Origin: RUG11690 sp045616665
GTDB taxonomy: Bacteria > Bacteroidota > Bacteroidia > Bacteroidales > WCHB1-69
Assembly: GCA_045616665.1 (NCBI GenBank)
Contig: JAZLHE010000028.1
Location: forward strand, 1-64,000
Direction of reading: 5' to 3'
DNA: 64,000 nucleotides
In this document: positions 26,987 to 36,296 of the stretch, piece by piece
Position numbering within the stretch: position 1 is the first letter of the stretch
Layout: every line of letters starts with the position of its first letter
Program-made: the position numbers and the translations under genes
The notes under the pieces: generated by a model
What the model saw: the letters and a program-made list of their open reading frames with translations, nothing else
The model's database searches: none
Told to the model about the DNA's origin: nothing

Positions 26987-28285
26987 TTATAAAGTAACAG
27001 GAACTCCCATCAAGATGTCTAAAATTTTTCGTTGCAGCACAAAAGAATATTTATCCTGCATATAGGTATTCAATGCCTGCAAGTAATTATTCTGCTGGGT
27101 CAACAAATCGGCCGCGGTGATCGTACCATACATAAATTTCATATTATAAGCTTGAAAATTAGCGAGATAAGCCTTCCCCCTAATCATTGAAACCTTATAG
27201 TTGTTGGCGGCCTCATTGACTTCGAGGTAATATTTCTGCAACTCCTGCAACACATCCAGTTGCGTTTCCTTCAAATTGTTCTCCGCCTGTTGCACTTCAA
27301 CCTTTGCCAATTTCACCGATGCACGGGCCTTATTCTGATTGTAAATGGGAATATTCAATGACAAGCCCACATTTTCGCCCAATCTGTCTCCGATCTGACT
27401 TCCCCAAGTACCCGCACTGGCCGCATAGCCGGTACTGATGCCGGCATTTAATCCCAACGAAGGATAATAGGCCGACTTGGCGATTTTTACGTCATAATTG
27501 GCACTTTCAATACGATTCTGACTGATTTTCAATTCCGGCAAATAGTCAAATGCCCTGTCAACCACCTCCTGCAATGGCGGAACCTGCAAGTTTTTCATCA
27601 TCTCCGCCGTATCGGGTTTGATCACCTCTATCGGTTCCATCGAATTAATGGCCAAGAGACCCTTTAACGTGATATAGCTATTATTAAGGGCTATCAGTGT
27701 ATTCTGATAATTGGTAGAATCGGAAATATACTGTGCCTCTAAGAGCAAATAGTCACTTTCAAGAATTTGACCCGCATTATAACGATTGAGACCCTGAATC
27801 ATCTGTTCACGACTTTTATTAATCACTTCTTTCTGATAGGTCAGGAGTTCCTCATTCATTAAAATATTCAAAAAGGCCTGGACAATTTGAATGTTGATAT
27901 TGTTTTTGGATTGTTCATACAACAACGACGACTGCGTAACATCCAATTTACGCTGTTTGATGGTATTAAAGGTATTAAGGCCGTTAAACAAGGTAATACC
28001 TGCCGAAATGCCATAATTGCCAGTCCAGTCGGTTCCTCCATTGATGGAACTGTGCGAATTGGAAAAGCCCTGCGTTGCCGAAGCCGAAACGGTAGGTGTC
28101 ATCTGCAATTTGGCCTGTTTGTAATATATTTCAGATGAAGATTGGTCCAATTTTGCGTTTTGAAGCGTATAATTATGTTCTTCCGCATATCTGAGGCAAT
28201 CTTCCAACGAAAAACGGGTGGGTTCTTGCGCCCAACTATATAACGAAGCTCCCAATATCAAAATTAATAGCGCAAATTTTTTCAT
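26987..28285 (-). CDS. TolC-family outer membrane efflux protein
   Basis: 432 residues with a signal peptide (1-19, ending YSWAQEPT) and two outer-membrane-efflux repeats rich in long helices (for example YNQNKARASVKLAKVEVQQA and LTQQNNYLQALNTYM). Proteins of this type trimerise into an outer-membrane barrel with a periplasmic helical tunnel. First gene of the export operon, followed by adaptor, ATPase and permease. No exact -7 box was found in the gap up to the DUF5362-like gene, so the promoter is not fixed. Confidence 0.93.
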   Translation of the reverse strand: MKKFALLILILGASLYSWAQEPTRFSLEDCLRYAEEHNYTLQNAKLDQSSSEIYYKQAKLQMTPTVSASATQGFSNSHSSINGGTDWTGNYGISAGITLFNGLNTFNTIKQRKLDVTQSSLLYEQSKNNINIQIVQAFLNILMNEELLTYQKEVINKSREQMIQGLNRYNAGQILESDYLLLEAQYISDSTNYQNTLIALNNSYITLKGLLAINSMEPIEVIKPDTAEMMKNLQVPPLQEVVDRAFDYLPELKISQNRIESANYDVKIAKSAYYPSLGLNAGISTGYAASAGTWGSQIGDRLGENVGLSLNIPIYNQNKARASVKLAKVEVQQAENNLKETQLDVLQELQKYYLEVNEAANNYKVSMIRGKAYLANFQAYNMKFMYGTITAADLLTQQNNYLQALNTYMQDKYSFVLQRKILDILMGVPVTL

Positions 28286-28336
28286 TCCTAAATAAATTTA
28301 ACTTTATACTTTGACACCAATAATGCCCATCGGTTT

Positions 28337-28368
28337 AAAAAAAGCCCAAGTTGTTTTATTCCTTGGGC
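28337..28368 (-). terminator. Terminator after the DUF5362-like gene
   Basis: GCCCAAG and CTTGGGC form a GC-rich stem around an 11-base loop, with seven A bases on the plus strand (a T run on the minus strand) directly after it. It ends the transcript of the 28396-28821 gene. Confidence 0.75.
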
Positions 28369-28395
28369 CACTTTCAATTTTTCAAATAATCCTAA

Positions 28396-28821
28396 TTACA
28401 ATGCGGCAACGGCAATTATTGCCATAGGAATACACAAGGCCACAAAGGCAAGCAACACGATGGTGAAAATGCCAAAGAATTTCCAAATGGACTTGTTGTT
28501 TTTAAGAAATTCAAGCAACATCTCATTGTCATTAAGTTCCACGACATCCCGAGCCGCAGCCGAAGCACGAAACATATAAATGATGGGCAAGACATAAACA
28601 CAAGCAATAAGCAAATATATAACGCCAAATACCCAAGCCTGAAAATGTTCAAAACCAGTGAATTGATTCATAACAGAAGAACCCGCCAGCATAGTAATGG
28701 CCACCATAAACATACTTACCACACTGATGCATAACATTATGGCCAAAAATTTCATCCATTTGGAAGTTGAGGTCAAATACTTCTTTGCCTGTTCAATCAT
28801 TTCTAAATTATCGTTTTCCAT
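28396..28821 (-). CDS. Small multi-pass membrane protein (DUF5362-like)
   Basis: 141 residues with four hydrophobic segments: about 23-45, 62-85, 88-100 (ACVYVLPIIYMF) and 115-138 (FFGIFTIVLLAFVALCIPMA). A short charged cytoplasmic N-terminus (MENDNLEMIEQAKKYL) precedes them. The pattern resembles the DUF5362 family of Bacteroidota inner-membrane proteins, whose role is unknown. It is monocistronic with its own -7 box at 28850-28858 and a terminator at 28337-28368, so it is separate from the addA-like gene upstream. Confidence 0.75.
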   Translation of the reverse strand: MENDNLEMIEQAKKYLTSTSKWMKFLAIMLCISVVSMFMVAITMLAGSSVMNQFTGFEHFQAWVFGVIYLLIACVYVLPIIYMFRASAAARDVVELNDNEMLLEFLKNNKSIWKFFGIFTIVLLAFVALCIPMAIIAVAAL

Positions 28822-28849
28822 AAGTATGATGATTTTAAATTAATATGGG

Positions 28850-28858
28850 GCAAAGTTA
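28850..28858 (-). promoter_or_regulatory. -7 promoter box of the DUF5362-like gene
   Basis: The minus strand reads TAACTTTGC, 29 bases upstream of the ATG at 28821. Confidence 0.6.
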
Positions 28859-28894
28859 CAAATAATATCAATATAAATTCATCTTTTTCAAAAT

Positions 28895-31800
28895 TTACAG
28901 ATAAATTATTCGACTATGCACATTTTGATAACCCATTTGTTCTAACAGGTGGCAATATTCGTCCAATTGGACCTGATACGCCTCGTTTTCACGACCGGTT
29001 TTATAATCAATGACCATCACTTCATCATCCATAAAAACAATACGGTCGGGACGGCGCGACTGACCGGTCCCCGTTAAAATGGTGGTTTCGTTCATCACTT
29101 TAATACCCGGGGCAAAATAGGGTTTAAGCGTTTCATCATTCATAATTTCCCGCAACACCTTTGCCAATATTTCGCGGTCTTCCTCGGTTTCAACTGGGGT
29201 TAAAACCGCAGTCAATTCTTCTTCATTTTGAGGAAAATCCTTTAATTTGGACAAGAAATCGTGAATAAAAACACCCAGTTCCTGCTCAGGCGATGACCAT
29301 TTGCCACAAATCAACTGATCGGAGCGTAAGGTAAAATCGGATGAATGGATTTGGCTCAAAACAGGATAAACATCAACGGTTTCCTTGTTTTCGGGTTTGC
29401 AAAATTCCTTATCACCCGTCCAATATTCAACAATGGGATCTTGAATATCATTGTTAAGCAATTGAATATATTGGGCCAGAAATTTGGCATAATTGGCCGC
29501 CTTTCCCTTAGGATTTCCCGTGATGATATACAAACCGTCGCCGGCACGCGTATGGGCCACGTAAATCACATTCGCGTTATCAATTTCCGTCATTTGCTTT
29601 TCCTCCTCAGACACCGAAGCGAATGAAGTCGAAGATAAAGCCGAATTACTGGTCGGAATATTGACATACGGCAGAAGCAGTTCCGGATTTTCATTTTTCA
29701 CCCAGGCCATAGCAGAACCATTGGCATTTTTATAACTTCGCATTGGATAAATCACGATAGGATACTGCAAGCCCTTGGACTGATGAATCGTCGTAACCGT
29801 AACCGCGTTGATCTCTTTTGACGAGGTTATCGACAATGAACAACCCGTATCATCCCACCATTTGAGCAACTGCGTCAAATCCGAAAATTGGGCATTGAAA
29901 TTTTCATAGACGGCATCCAGAAAAGCAATGACGTATGCATCTACTTGCGAAATCTTGTAGGACTTCAGCAATTCCTTCACGATAGTAAACACCGGAAAAT
30001 CCAGCAACTGTTGCAATTGTTGCAACGGCTCAACAATCACTTTTTCTCCCAAACTTTGAACAAAGAGATTAAAGCCGTTGGGCTGGGCCAGAATCTCCAG
30101 TTTTTCCGCCCAGTTGTCATTGCAAAAATACTCGACAATAGACAGAACAGCCAAGGTGTCGTTTGGATTCAGCAAATAACGCAAAGTGTTGATTATCAAC
30201 ATTACTTCGGCAGAAGATGACAAGCGTAGGGAATCTGAGGAAATGACCGGCACATTTTTCGCCGATAGATACTGCGCAATATTCTGACACGTTTTTTTTG
30301 CCTTCGACAACACTGCCATATCGCGATACGAGTACCCCCTTGCCAAGGCATCCTGAACAGCTTTCAAGGTTTCACTTTCCAAATAATCATCCCCGTCATC
30401 TTCCTGTTGAAAGCGCACATAGACGAAACCTTCTCGCTGCGTTGGCGTTTCCTGTTTCACATCCTGGTAATAATTCTTCAGCAATTCATTATGAGCAAAA
30501 ATATTCTCTGCCAAGTACTTAAAGAAACCATTATTAAATTCTATCACAGATTTGGAAGAACGATAATTGGTTGATAGTGATTTCAGGTTAAAATCTTGTG
30601 AATCGACGATATCGTGTCCAAGATTTTGATTTACCCCTTCCAAAGTCGATAAATCGTTTAACAATTTAGAATCCCCATTTCTAAAACGATAAATCGACTG
30701 TTTTACATCGCCAAAAAGAATGGCCTGTCCACCCTCTCCGTTGCCATTGGCTCCAGCCAGCGCATTTGTGATCAATGGTTTCATATTTTCCCATTGCAAA
30801 TACGAAGTATCTTGAAATTCATCTACAAAAAAATAGGCATACTTATTTCCGATTTTTTCAAAGAGATAGGGCGTTTCATCCTCCTTGATTTCATCATAGA
30901 TGCGGCTGTTCGTCTCATTCAAAAAGAAAAGATTATCACGAAGTTTAATATCGTCCATAATCTCTTTCAAATCGAAAAGCAGGAGCAACGAAGAACTATA
31001 CTGGCTAACAAGGACGATGTCTGCCGACTTCCTTTGCCATTCGCACACGGCATTACACAACTCAACGATTTGGGGCTGTAAAGCTTTTTGCGCACTATTG
31101 GGAGACTTCAAAACCGATGGGGCGGCAAGGGCCTTTTGAACACTGCTTCCGGGTGACTTCATCGAAGTGTTGGACAAATCGGCAACCCATTTGAAAATGC
31201 CTGTCTTTCCACCGACAAACAAATCGGGCGTATCGCCGAGAGATTTGAATGCGATTTGAAGTTGTTTGATGGCCTTGTTAAGATTTTCTTGATATTGATT
31301 TCGTTGCTGATGCAGTTCCAAAACGAATTTTTCCAATTCATTGGAAGACGCGCCACGATATTCTATTTTATTATTATGCAGAATACCCAAGGCCTTAGCC
31401 GCCAGAAATGCCTTTTCATTATAAATGGAATTCAGCGATGAACGCAATTCGTTTTCAATTTGCCATTTGCCGCTTTCATGCATTTTCCTATCCACCAAAA
31501 ACAGCACCCGGTTCACCAGGCCGGTGTCTTGTTTGGACAGTTTATTAAGCAAAACGTCAATCGTCTGATCGTAGCATTCCGACAAATCGATAGCCACATT
31601 ATAATTCATATTAATGCCCAAATCAAAAGCGAAAGAACGGATAATGCGCTGAAAGAAACTGTCGATGGTACTGATAGTAAAATTCGGATAATCGTAGAGA
31701 ATCTTTTTTAATAAGATCTGCGATTTTGTTTGAAATTCGGTCTCGGATAGTGCCTTTATTTTTTCGTTTTTTTTCACCAAATCATAAATGGCTGCATCAG

Positions 31801-32008
31801 AGCCCTTAAGTTCTGCGATAGGAGTAAAGGCGAAAGTTTGCAGGGCCTTTACAATTCGCTCCTTCATTTCGGCAGTGGCATTATTGGTGAAAGTAATAGC
31901 CAAAACGTGGCGAAATTTATCGGGATGCAAGAGACATAACGATAAATATTCCGCCACAAGATTTGTTGTCTTACCTGAACCGGCAGAAGCTTTATAAACT
32001 TTAAACAT
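28895..32008 (-). CDS. AddA/RecB-like UvrD-family helicase-nuclease
   Basis: 1037 residues. The UvrD/Rep helicase motifs run from Walker A ASAGSGKTT (7-15) through ITFTNNATAEMKERI (motif Ia), FVDEFQDTSYLQW (motif II) and TTIHQSKGLQYP (motif V region). The C-terminal 150 residues hold a PD-(D/E)XK nuclease with RPDRIVF and VIDYKTGRE, giving Asp and Asp-Tyr-Lys catalytic residues. This is the layout of AddA, which with AddB resects broken DNA ends for recombination. AddB is not in the window. The gene follows purE by 7 bases and belongs to the recQ-to-addA run. The family name is firm, the exact complex less so. Confidence 0.88.
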   Translation of the reverse strand: MFKVYKASAGSGKTTNLVAEYLSLCLLHPDKFRHVLAITFTNNATAEMKERIVKALQTFAFTPIAELKGSDAAIYDLVKKNEKIKALSETEFQTKSQILLKKILYDYPNFTISTIDSFFQRIIRSFAFDLGINMNYNVAIDLSECYDQTIDVLLNKLSKQDTGLVNRVLFLVDRKMHESGKWQIENELRSSLNSIYNEKAFLAAKALGILHNNKIEYRGASSNELEKFVLELHQQRNQYQENLNKAIKQLQIAFKSLGDTPDLFVGGKTGIFKWVADLSNTSMKSPGSSVQKALAAPSVLKSPNSAQKALQPQIVELCNAVCEWQRKSADIVLVSQYSSSLLLLFDLKEIMDDIKLRDNLFFLNETNSRIYDEIKEDETPYLFEKIGNKYAYFFVDEFQDTSYLQWENMKPLITNALAGANGNGEGGQAILFGDVKQSIYRFRNGDSKLLNDLSTLEGVNQNLGHDIVDSQDFNLKSLSTNYRSSKSVIEFNNGFFKYLAENIFAHNELLKNYYQDVKQETPTQREGFVYVRFQQEDDGDDYLESETLKAVQDALARGYSYRDMAVLSKAKKTCQNIAQYLSAKNVPVISSDSLRLSSSAEVMLIINTLRYLLNPNDTLAVLSIVEYFCNDNWAEKLEILAQPNGFNLFVQSLGEKVIVEPLQQLQQLLDFPVFTIVKELLKSYKISQVDAYVIAFLDAVYENFNAQFSDLTQLLKWWDDTGCSLSITSSKEINAVTVTTIHQSKGLQYPIVIYPMRSYKNANGSAMAWVKNENPELLLPYVNIPTSNSALSSTSFASVSEEEKQMTEIDNANVIYVAHTRAGDGLYIITGNPKGKAANYAKFLAQYIQLLNNDIQDPIVEYWTGDKEFCKPENKETVDVYPVLSQIHSSDFTLRSDQLICGKWSSPEQELGVFIHDFLSKLKDFPQNEEELTAVLTPVETEEDREILAKVLREIMNDETLKPYFAPGIKVMNETTILTGTGQSRRPDRIVFMDDEVMVIDYKTGRENEAYQVQLDEYCHLLEQMGYQNVHSRIIYL

Positions 32009-32015
32009 TACAAGA

Positions 32016-32501
32016 TTAGTCGAGTGTTGAATCCAAAACTTTCTTTTCCATTGTCACTCGGTAATCCTTCAATTGAGCAGCGATTTTTTCATCGAAGGCG
32101 CCCAAGATTTCAACAGCCAGAAGGCCGCCGTTTTTAGCACCGTCGATAGCCACGGTAGCCACTGGGATTCCACCAGGCATCTGGACGATGGACAAGAGTG
32201 AATCCAAGCCGTTCAAGGCCGCACTCTTGATTGGAATACCAATAACCGGAAGCGTCGTTTTGGCGGCAGTAATGCCTGCCAAATGAGCGGCGCCGCCAGC
32301 ACCGGTAATGATCACTTTCAGGCCTCTTTCGCGTGCGGTTGACGCATATTCGATAGCCTTTTCTGGTGTGCGGTGCGCACTGATTACAAATTTTTCGTAA
32401 GGGACGTTAAATTCATCCAATACATCGCAAGCTGCCTTCATGGTATTCCAATCACTCTTGGAACCCATAATAATTCCTACTAATGGTTTCATATTATTCA
32501 T
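32016..32501 (-). CDS. purE: N5-carboxyaminoimidazole ribonucleotide mutase
   Basis: Class I PurE, the purine-pathway enzyme that moves the carboxyl of N5-CAIR to give CAIR. The signature GIIMGSKSDWNTM (9-21) and ISAHRTPEKAIEYA (41-54) are intact, followed by GAGGAAHLAGITAA. The length of 161 residues is typical. A second ATG three codons in (32492) would avoid the 8-base overlap with the DUF3109-Nudix gene and is an equally good start. No purK lies beside it. It sits in a run of DNA-repair and unrelated genes rather than with other pur genes. Confidence 0.95.
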   Translation of the reverse strand: MNNMKPLVGIIMGSKSDWNTMKAACDVLDEFNVPYEKFVISAHRTPEKAIEYASTARERGLKVIITGAGGAAHLAGITAAKTTLPVIGIPIKSAALNGLDSLLSIVQMPGGIPVATVAIDGAKNGGLLAVEILGAFDEKIAAQLKDYRVTMEKKVLDSTLD

Positions 32502-33447
32502 TTTTTACTGATTTCCATAATTCTTGTAAAGTGGGATAAGAATCGCGCAACAGTTCTTCAACCTCGGCGATTTTTACCCAGCGTGCCTCCACGATATCCT
32601 CTTCCGTTTGCGGAACCAGACCTTCTTTGCCATCGGTTTTCATCACATACCAGAAGGTTTCCTTGCCCACCCATTTGTCGTCCATCATATAGGTATGAAA
32701 CGTTGATGGCAACGGCTTAACGATGGATAGTTGTGTCAGACCCGTTTCCTCCCCTACTTCACGCAGGGCGGTTTCCTCGACAGTTTCTCCTTTTTCCGCC
32801 TTCCCCTTCGGAAAATCCCATTTCCCACGACGATGAATCAAGAGTACTTCGTCACTGGCATTGAAAACCACGCCTCCCGCCGCCTTGATCTCCTCATAAC
32901 GAGCTTCGAGTTTCTGATAAAAATCCTCGCCATACGCACGAATAATCGGTTCCTTCAGGAATCTAAAGATTGGCAAATGCAAGCGTTTCCCCAATTCGCA
33001 AGCGTCCTCACACACCATCCAACGATGATAATTCAGCGCTTCATAATCGGGCAATTTCTTCACCCTTATCGGATAAAGATGGCAGGAGATCGGCTTTTGG
33101 AAGTCGATTTCTCCATTTCTGAATGCCTTTTCAATAGCACATTTTGCCACGCCATCCTCATCATAATAGGCGTATGCACATCTTTCGTCACTCAGCAACG
33201 GAGTCACAAACGAGCCTTCCATATCATAGTCGAAGGTGCCTTCGGTTTCCACCTTTTCGACACCTTCTTGAGACATATACTTTTTGAAAAGAGGATAATT
33301 GTCCTCTAAATCGGCAATTTCTTCCGGAGCAATCGGAGCTCCCGTATCTCCTTCAACGCAGCACAAGCCCTGGCATTTCGACAAATCGCAACAAAACTGA
33401 CCATCGAAAAGGTCGTCGGAGACCAAGATATTATCAATGATTATCAT
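32494..33447 (-). CDS. Fusion of DUF3109 and a Nudix hydrolase
   Basis: 317 residues, two domains in one open frame. Residues about 1-188 match DUF3109, a Cys-rich Bacteroidota family (CCDLSKCQGLCC at 19-30, CHLYPIRVKK, CEDACELG), probably a metal or iron-sulfur site. Residues about 192-317 are a Nudix hydrolase with the box GKAEKGETVEETALREVGEE and a preceding LIHRRGKWDFPK, so all Nudix catalytic Glu residues are present. Nudix enzymes cleave nucleoside-diphosphate derivatives. DUF3109 is normally met as a stand-alone protein of about 190 residues. The gene starts within the stop of the M6 peptidase gene (ATGA) and overlaps purE by 8 bases. Confidence 0.88.
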   Translation of the reverse strand: MIIIDNILVSDDLFDGQFCCDLSKCQGLCCVEGDTGAPIAPEEIADLEDNYPLFKKYMSQEGVEKVETEGTFDYDMEGSFVTPLLSDERCAYAYYDEDGVAKCAIEKAFRNGEIDFQKPISCHLYPIRVKKLPDYEALNYHRWMVCEDACELGKRLHLPIFRFLKEPIIRAYGEDFYQKLEARYEEIKAAGGVVFNASDEVLLIHRRGKWDFPKGKAEKGETVEETALREVGEETGLTQLSIVKPLPSTFHTYMMDDKWVGKETFWYVMKTDGKEGLVPQTEEDIVEARWVKIAEVEELLRDSYPTLQELWKSVKNE

Positions 33448-36278
33448 TTTTTGATAAACTTCTTAACCAGGTTATCTGCTTTCACAAAATAAACTCCTGC
33501 ATCAAGATTGCTGATATTCAAAACATTATTTTCATTCACGACAGACTGTGTCAACACTGTTCTTCCACAAATATCAACAATTTCGACTTTTTCAGGGAGA
33601 ATATTCTGATTAAAAATCAGATTTAATTCATTATTGGCTGGATTAGGATACAATTGCATTCCCACATTTTGAACATCCTCTATGCCTGTTGCCGTCATCT
33701 TAAGGGTAACGCTTGTTGACAAGGAAGTTTCGGCATTGGAAATATGCAATTCCTGTTGGTCGGCACCTGCCATAGCTGGTGCACAAATTACATACAACCA
33801 TCCGCCACTATATGGCATAGTTATAGTGTGAGCAAAATTCTCCTGATCAACAGAGACGAGGAAATCACCCGCGACGCTAACATCAATATCGCTCACTAAA
33901 TCAGTAGCATTGACATATACCTCCTTAGGCGATGAAGTATCTCCTGCCTCAACATAAAACACAAGTGTTGAAGGAGTAGCTGCCAAAGACGGATTGGCAA
34001 TTTTGAAAGTGGCGTTGATGGTATGGTCGCTCACCACATCTTCAAAAGTATATTCCAAACGACGAGGCTGACTCACGCCATCCACGTTTAACACGTCAAC
34101 GGTATAACCTTCCTCTGGAATCAAATGGAAAGTTTGCGTTCCGTGGATAGGTACGGTAATATTACCTTCTGGATTGATTGCGCCGTGATCGCCTGCGGAA
34201 GCAACGATTTGGAAATCGCTGATGGCATTGCCATAAACTTCAATATCGTCAATAATCAAACCCGAGCCGTTAGAGCCGGATGCTTCAAACGCGATTTGAT
34301 AATTGGCCGTTGGGTTGGGCAACGACAATGTTTTTTGTGTCCATTCGTTACTTGCCGTATTATAAGTTTCCAGCAAAGTCCATTGCGCTGTTGGGGAAGT
34401 GCGATAATAAACCTTTAACGTATAGGAAGCACTGCCTTGTTGCGCGTACCAAAATGACAAGGTAGGATTCGTGAGGAAAGTAAAGTCAAAGTTAGGCAAA
34501 ACCAATTTTGTCGTACCACTAGTTACATAATAATACAACGCGTTTTTTTCACCAGAATGAGCCGTAGGAATAGAACCGCTATTATTTCCCGTGGCCGTTT
34601 TCCACGAAAATGTATTATTCACAAATTCATTGTAACAATACAAAGGAATATATCGTGATTCAAAAGATTCTCTCCAAGGGAAGGTATCAACAGTCGTATA
34701 GCCACGCACAACCTGGAATTGCAGGCTGTCGCCCATATTGGTAATATTACTGATACGCACATTGTTGACACGATCTCCATTGGTAAAGAATGGGAATGGA
34801 TTTGAATACTGGCTAAACTCATTCATCCCATATCCTCCAAAATAGGATTGCACCATATTACCATAGGTTGGTTCGTAGGGATTAGCGCTTGAGGGTTCGC
34901 CATTTTTACGGAAAGCATATACTTCAGGAAATGTTTCCACAAAATCCACGCCGGCATTGCCGTTCCATTCATCGTTGATACGATAGATCACCGCACCGGT
35001 TCCGTATATTTGACTGTCAAAGTAATGACTGCTATTACGATATTCCAACAACAAATATTCGTTAGGACGGAATGGATCATTTAACGGAATTATATAGGCA
35101 CTGTTTTTTGAAGACGCAACGGGATAAATGGTATAAAGGCCATTGGTGTCGGCTCTTGGAATTTCGTCAATCCAATGACCATATTTATACTTCATATAGG
35201 CATCCATATTCTGTGGTGGGGTTGCGTTTTGTTCCATCAAATCCCATTTTCCCACGAAAACGTGATCATTGCCTCCTTCTTCATAGCCATATAAATCGGG
35301 AGCACTGAGCGAGTGGAACATTTCGTGGCATAACGTGCTGGTTGAAAAATAATAACTATTTCGAGCCAGCTGGAAGTTATAGTCATAAACACGTTTTCCA
35401 CGAATATAGATTACCCTATCCCATAATGATGTTCTATGAGGCCACAACAAATCACTCCATCCTTCCACATCACTATTGATGACAAATACCATATTGTCCA
35501 CCAAACCATCGTCATTATAGTCCAGATTCAAATCTGAAGGCACCATAAACTGAATGAAACGAACGGCACTATCCACCAAATCCGCTTCACGCTGATGACG
35601 TTCCCATTCGTCTGCATATCCCCAGATTGGATCTTGTTGTATGGTCTTAAAATAACCCTTAGGGTGACTATCGTGGTAGGAAAGTATCACATTCCCATTA
35701 GGAGCCGGAAACAAATGCGATTGGATAGTAAACTGATTATACGAAACGTGCTGAAAATAATTCTTCATTGACGAAGAATTATCAGCTGTTGTATCGTTAA
35801 ACATATTTTCCACCGTAGTATAGTTGTTGACGAAATTCGTATCATCGGCAAAACTGATGAAGACCACGAGATTATTCATTCTTCCGTGGTTCATCGTACG
35901 GGTAGTTGCTGGCGCGTTTTCACGAATTCGTCGCTCATTGGCTATACGGCGAGCCATAATTTTATTGGCATCTCCCAAGAAACCAGGTGTCAAAGCGGAC
36001 TTCGTTCTCGGGTCGGTTTGTCCAACAACATATTGGGAAGGAACGATTTCGTCACCTTGTTTCACCGCATACGTATAGTACCTTGTTTCCGGGTTAACAA
36101 TAATGGTGTAACCATCGGCATCGTGGTAATAGTTAAAATATTCATCACCACTGACAAAACAATGGATGAGCTCACCATTGGGTTGGGTAATGGTACAGGG
36201 CACATTTTTTAACGGTGCTGCCAAAATGCTGCTTGTCATAAAAATAACAAGCGACAAGATAGAAAATATGTTTTTCAT
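33444..36278 (-). CDS. Secreted M6-family metalloprotease with T9SS type A sorting domain
   Basis: 944 residues. A signal peptide spans 1-20; the InhA/M6-type catalytic domain has the zinc motif HEMFH in LCHEMFHSLSAPDLYG. After it come a MAM/carbohydrate-binding-like beta domain (about 560-690), a segment resembling InlB-type beta repeats (IVASAGDHGAINPEGNITV) and a BACON-like sandwich. The last 75 residues are a T9SS type A sorting domain (GMQLYPNPANNELNLIF ... VYFVKADNLVKKFIKK), so the enzyme should be exported by the Por system and anchored or released outside the cell. It is translationally coupled (ATGA) to the DUF3109-Nudix gene and follows tnaA by 18 bases. Confidence 0.93.
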   Translation of the reverse strand: MKNIFSILSLVIFMTSSILAAPLKNVPCTITQPNGELIHCFVSGDEYFNYYHDADGYTIIVNPETRYYTYAVKQGDEIVPSQYVVGQTDPRTKSALTPGFLGDANKIMARRIANERRIRENAPATTRTMNHGRMNNLVVFISFADDTNFVNNYTTVENMFNDTTADNSSSMKNYFQHVSYNQFTIQSHLFPAPNGNVILSYHDSHPKGYFKTIQQDPIWGYADEWERHQREADLVDSAVRFIQFMVPSDLNLDYNDDGLVDNMVFVINSDVEGWSDLLWPHRTSLWDRVIYIRGKRVYDYNFQLARNSYYFSTSTLCHEMFHSLSAPDLYGYEEGGNDHVFVGKWDLMEQNATPPQNMDAYMKYKYGHWIDEIPRADTNGLYTIYPVASSKNSAYIIPLNDPFRPNEYLLLEYRNSSHYFDSQIYGTGAVIYRINDEWNGNAGVDFVETFPEVYAFRKNGEPSSANPYEPTYGNMVQSYFGGYGMNEFSQYSNPFPFFTNGDRVNNVRISNITNMGDSLQFQVVRGYTTVDTFPWRESFESRYIPLYCYNEFVNNTFSWKTATGNNSGSIPTAHSGEKNALYYYVTSGTTKLVLPNFDFTFLTNPTLSFWYAQQGSASYTLKVYYRTSPTAQWTLLETYNTASNEWTQKTLSLPNPTANYQIAFEASGSNGSGLIIDDIEVYGNAISDFQIVASAGDHGAINPEGNITVPIHGTQTFHLIPEEGYTVDVLNVDGVSQPRRLEYTFEDVVSDHTINATFKIANPSLAATPSTLVFYVEAGDTSSPKEVYVNATDLVSDIDVSVAGDFLVSVDQENFAHTITMPYSGGWLYVICAPAMAGADQQELHISNAETSLSTSVTLKMTATGIEDVQNVGMQLYPNPANNELNLIFNQNILPEKVEIVDICGRTVLTQSVVNENNVLNISNLDAGVYFVKADNLVKKFIKK

Positions 36279-36296
36279 TATATAAATTTGTCTAAA

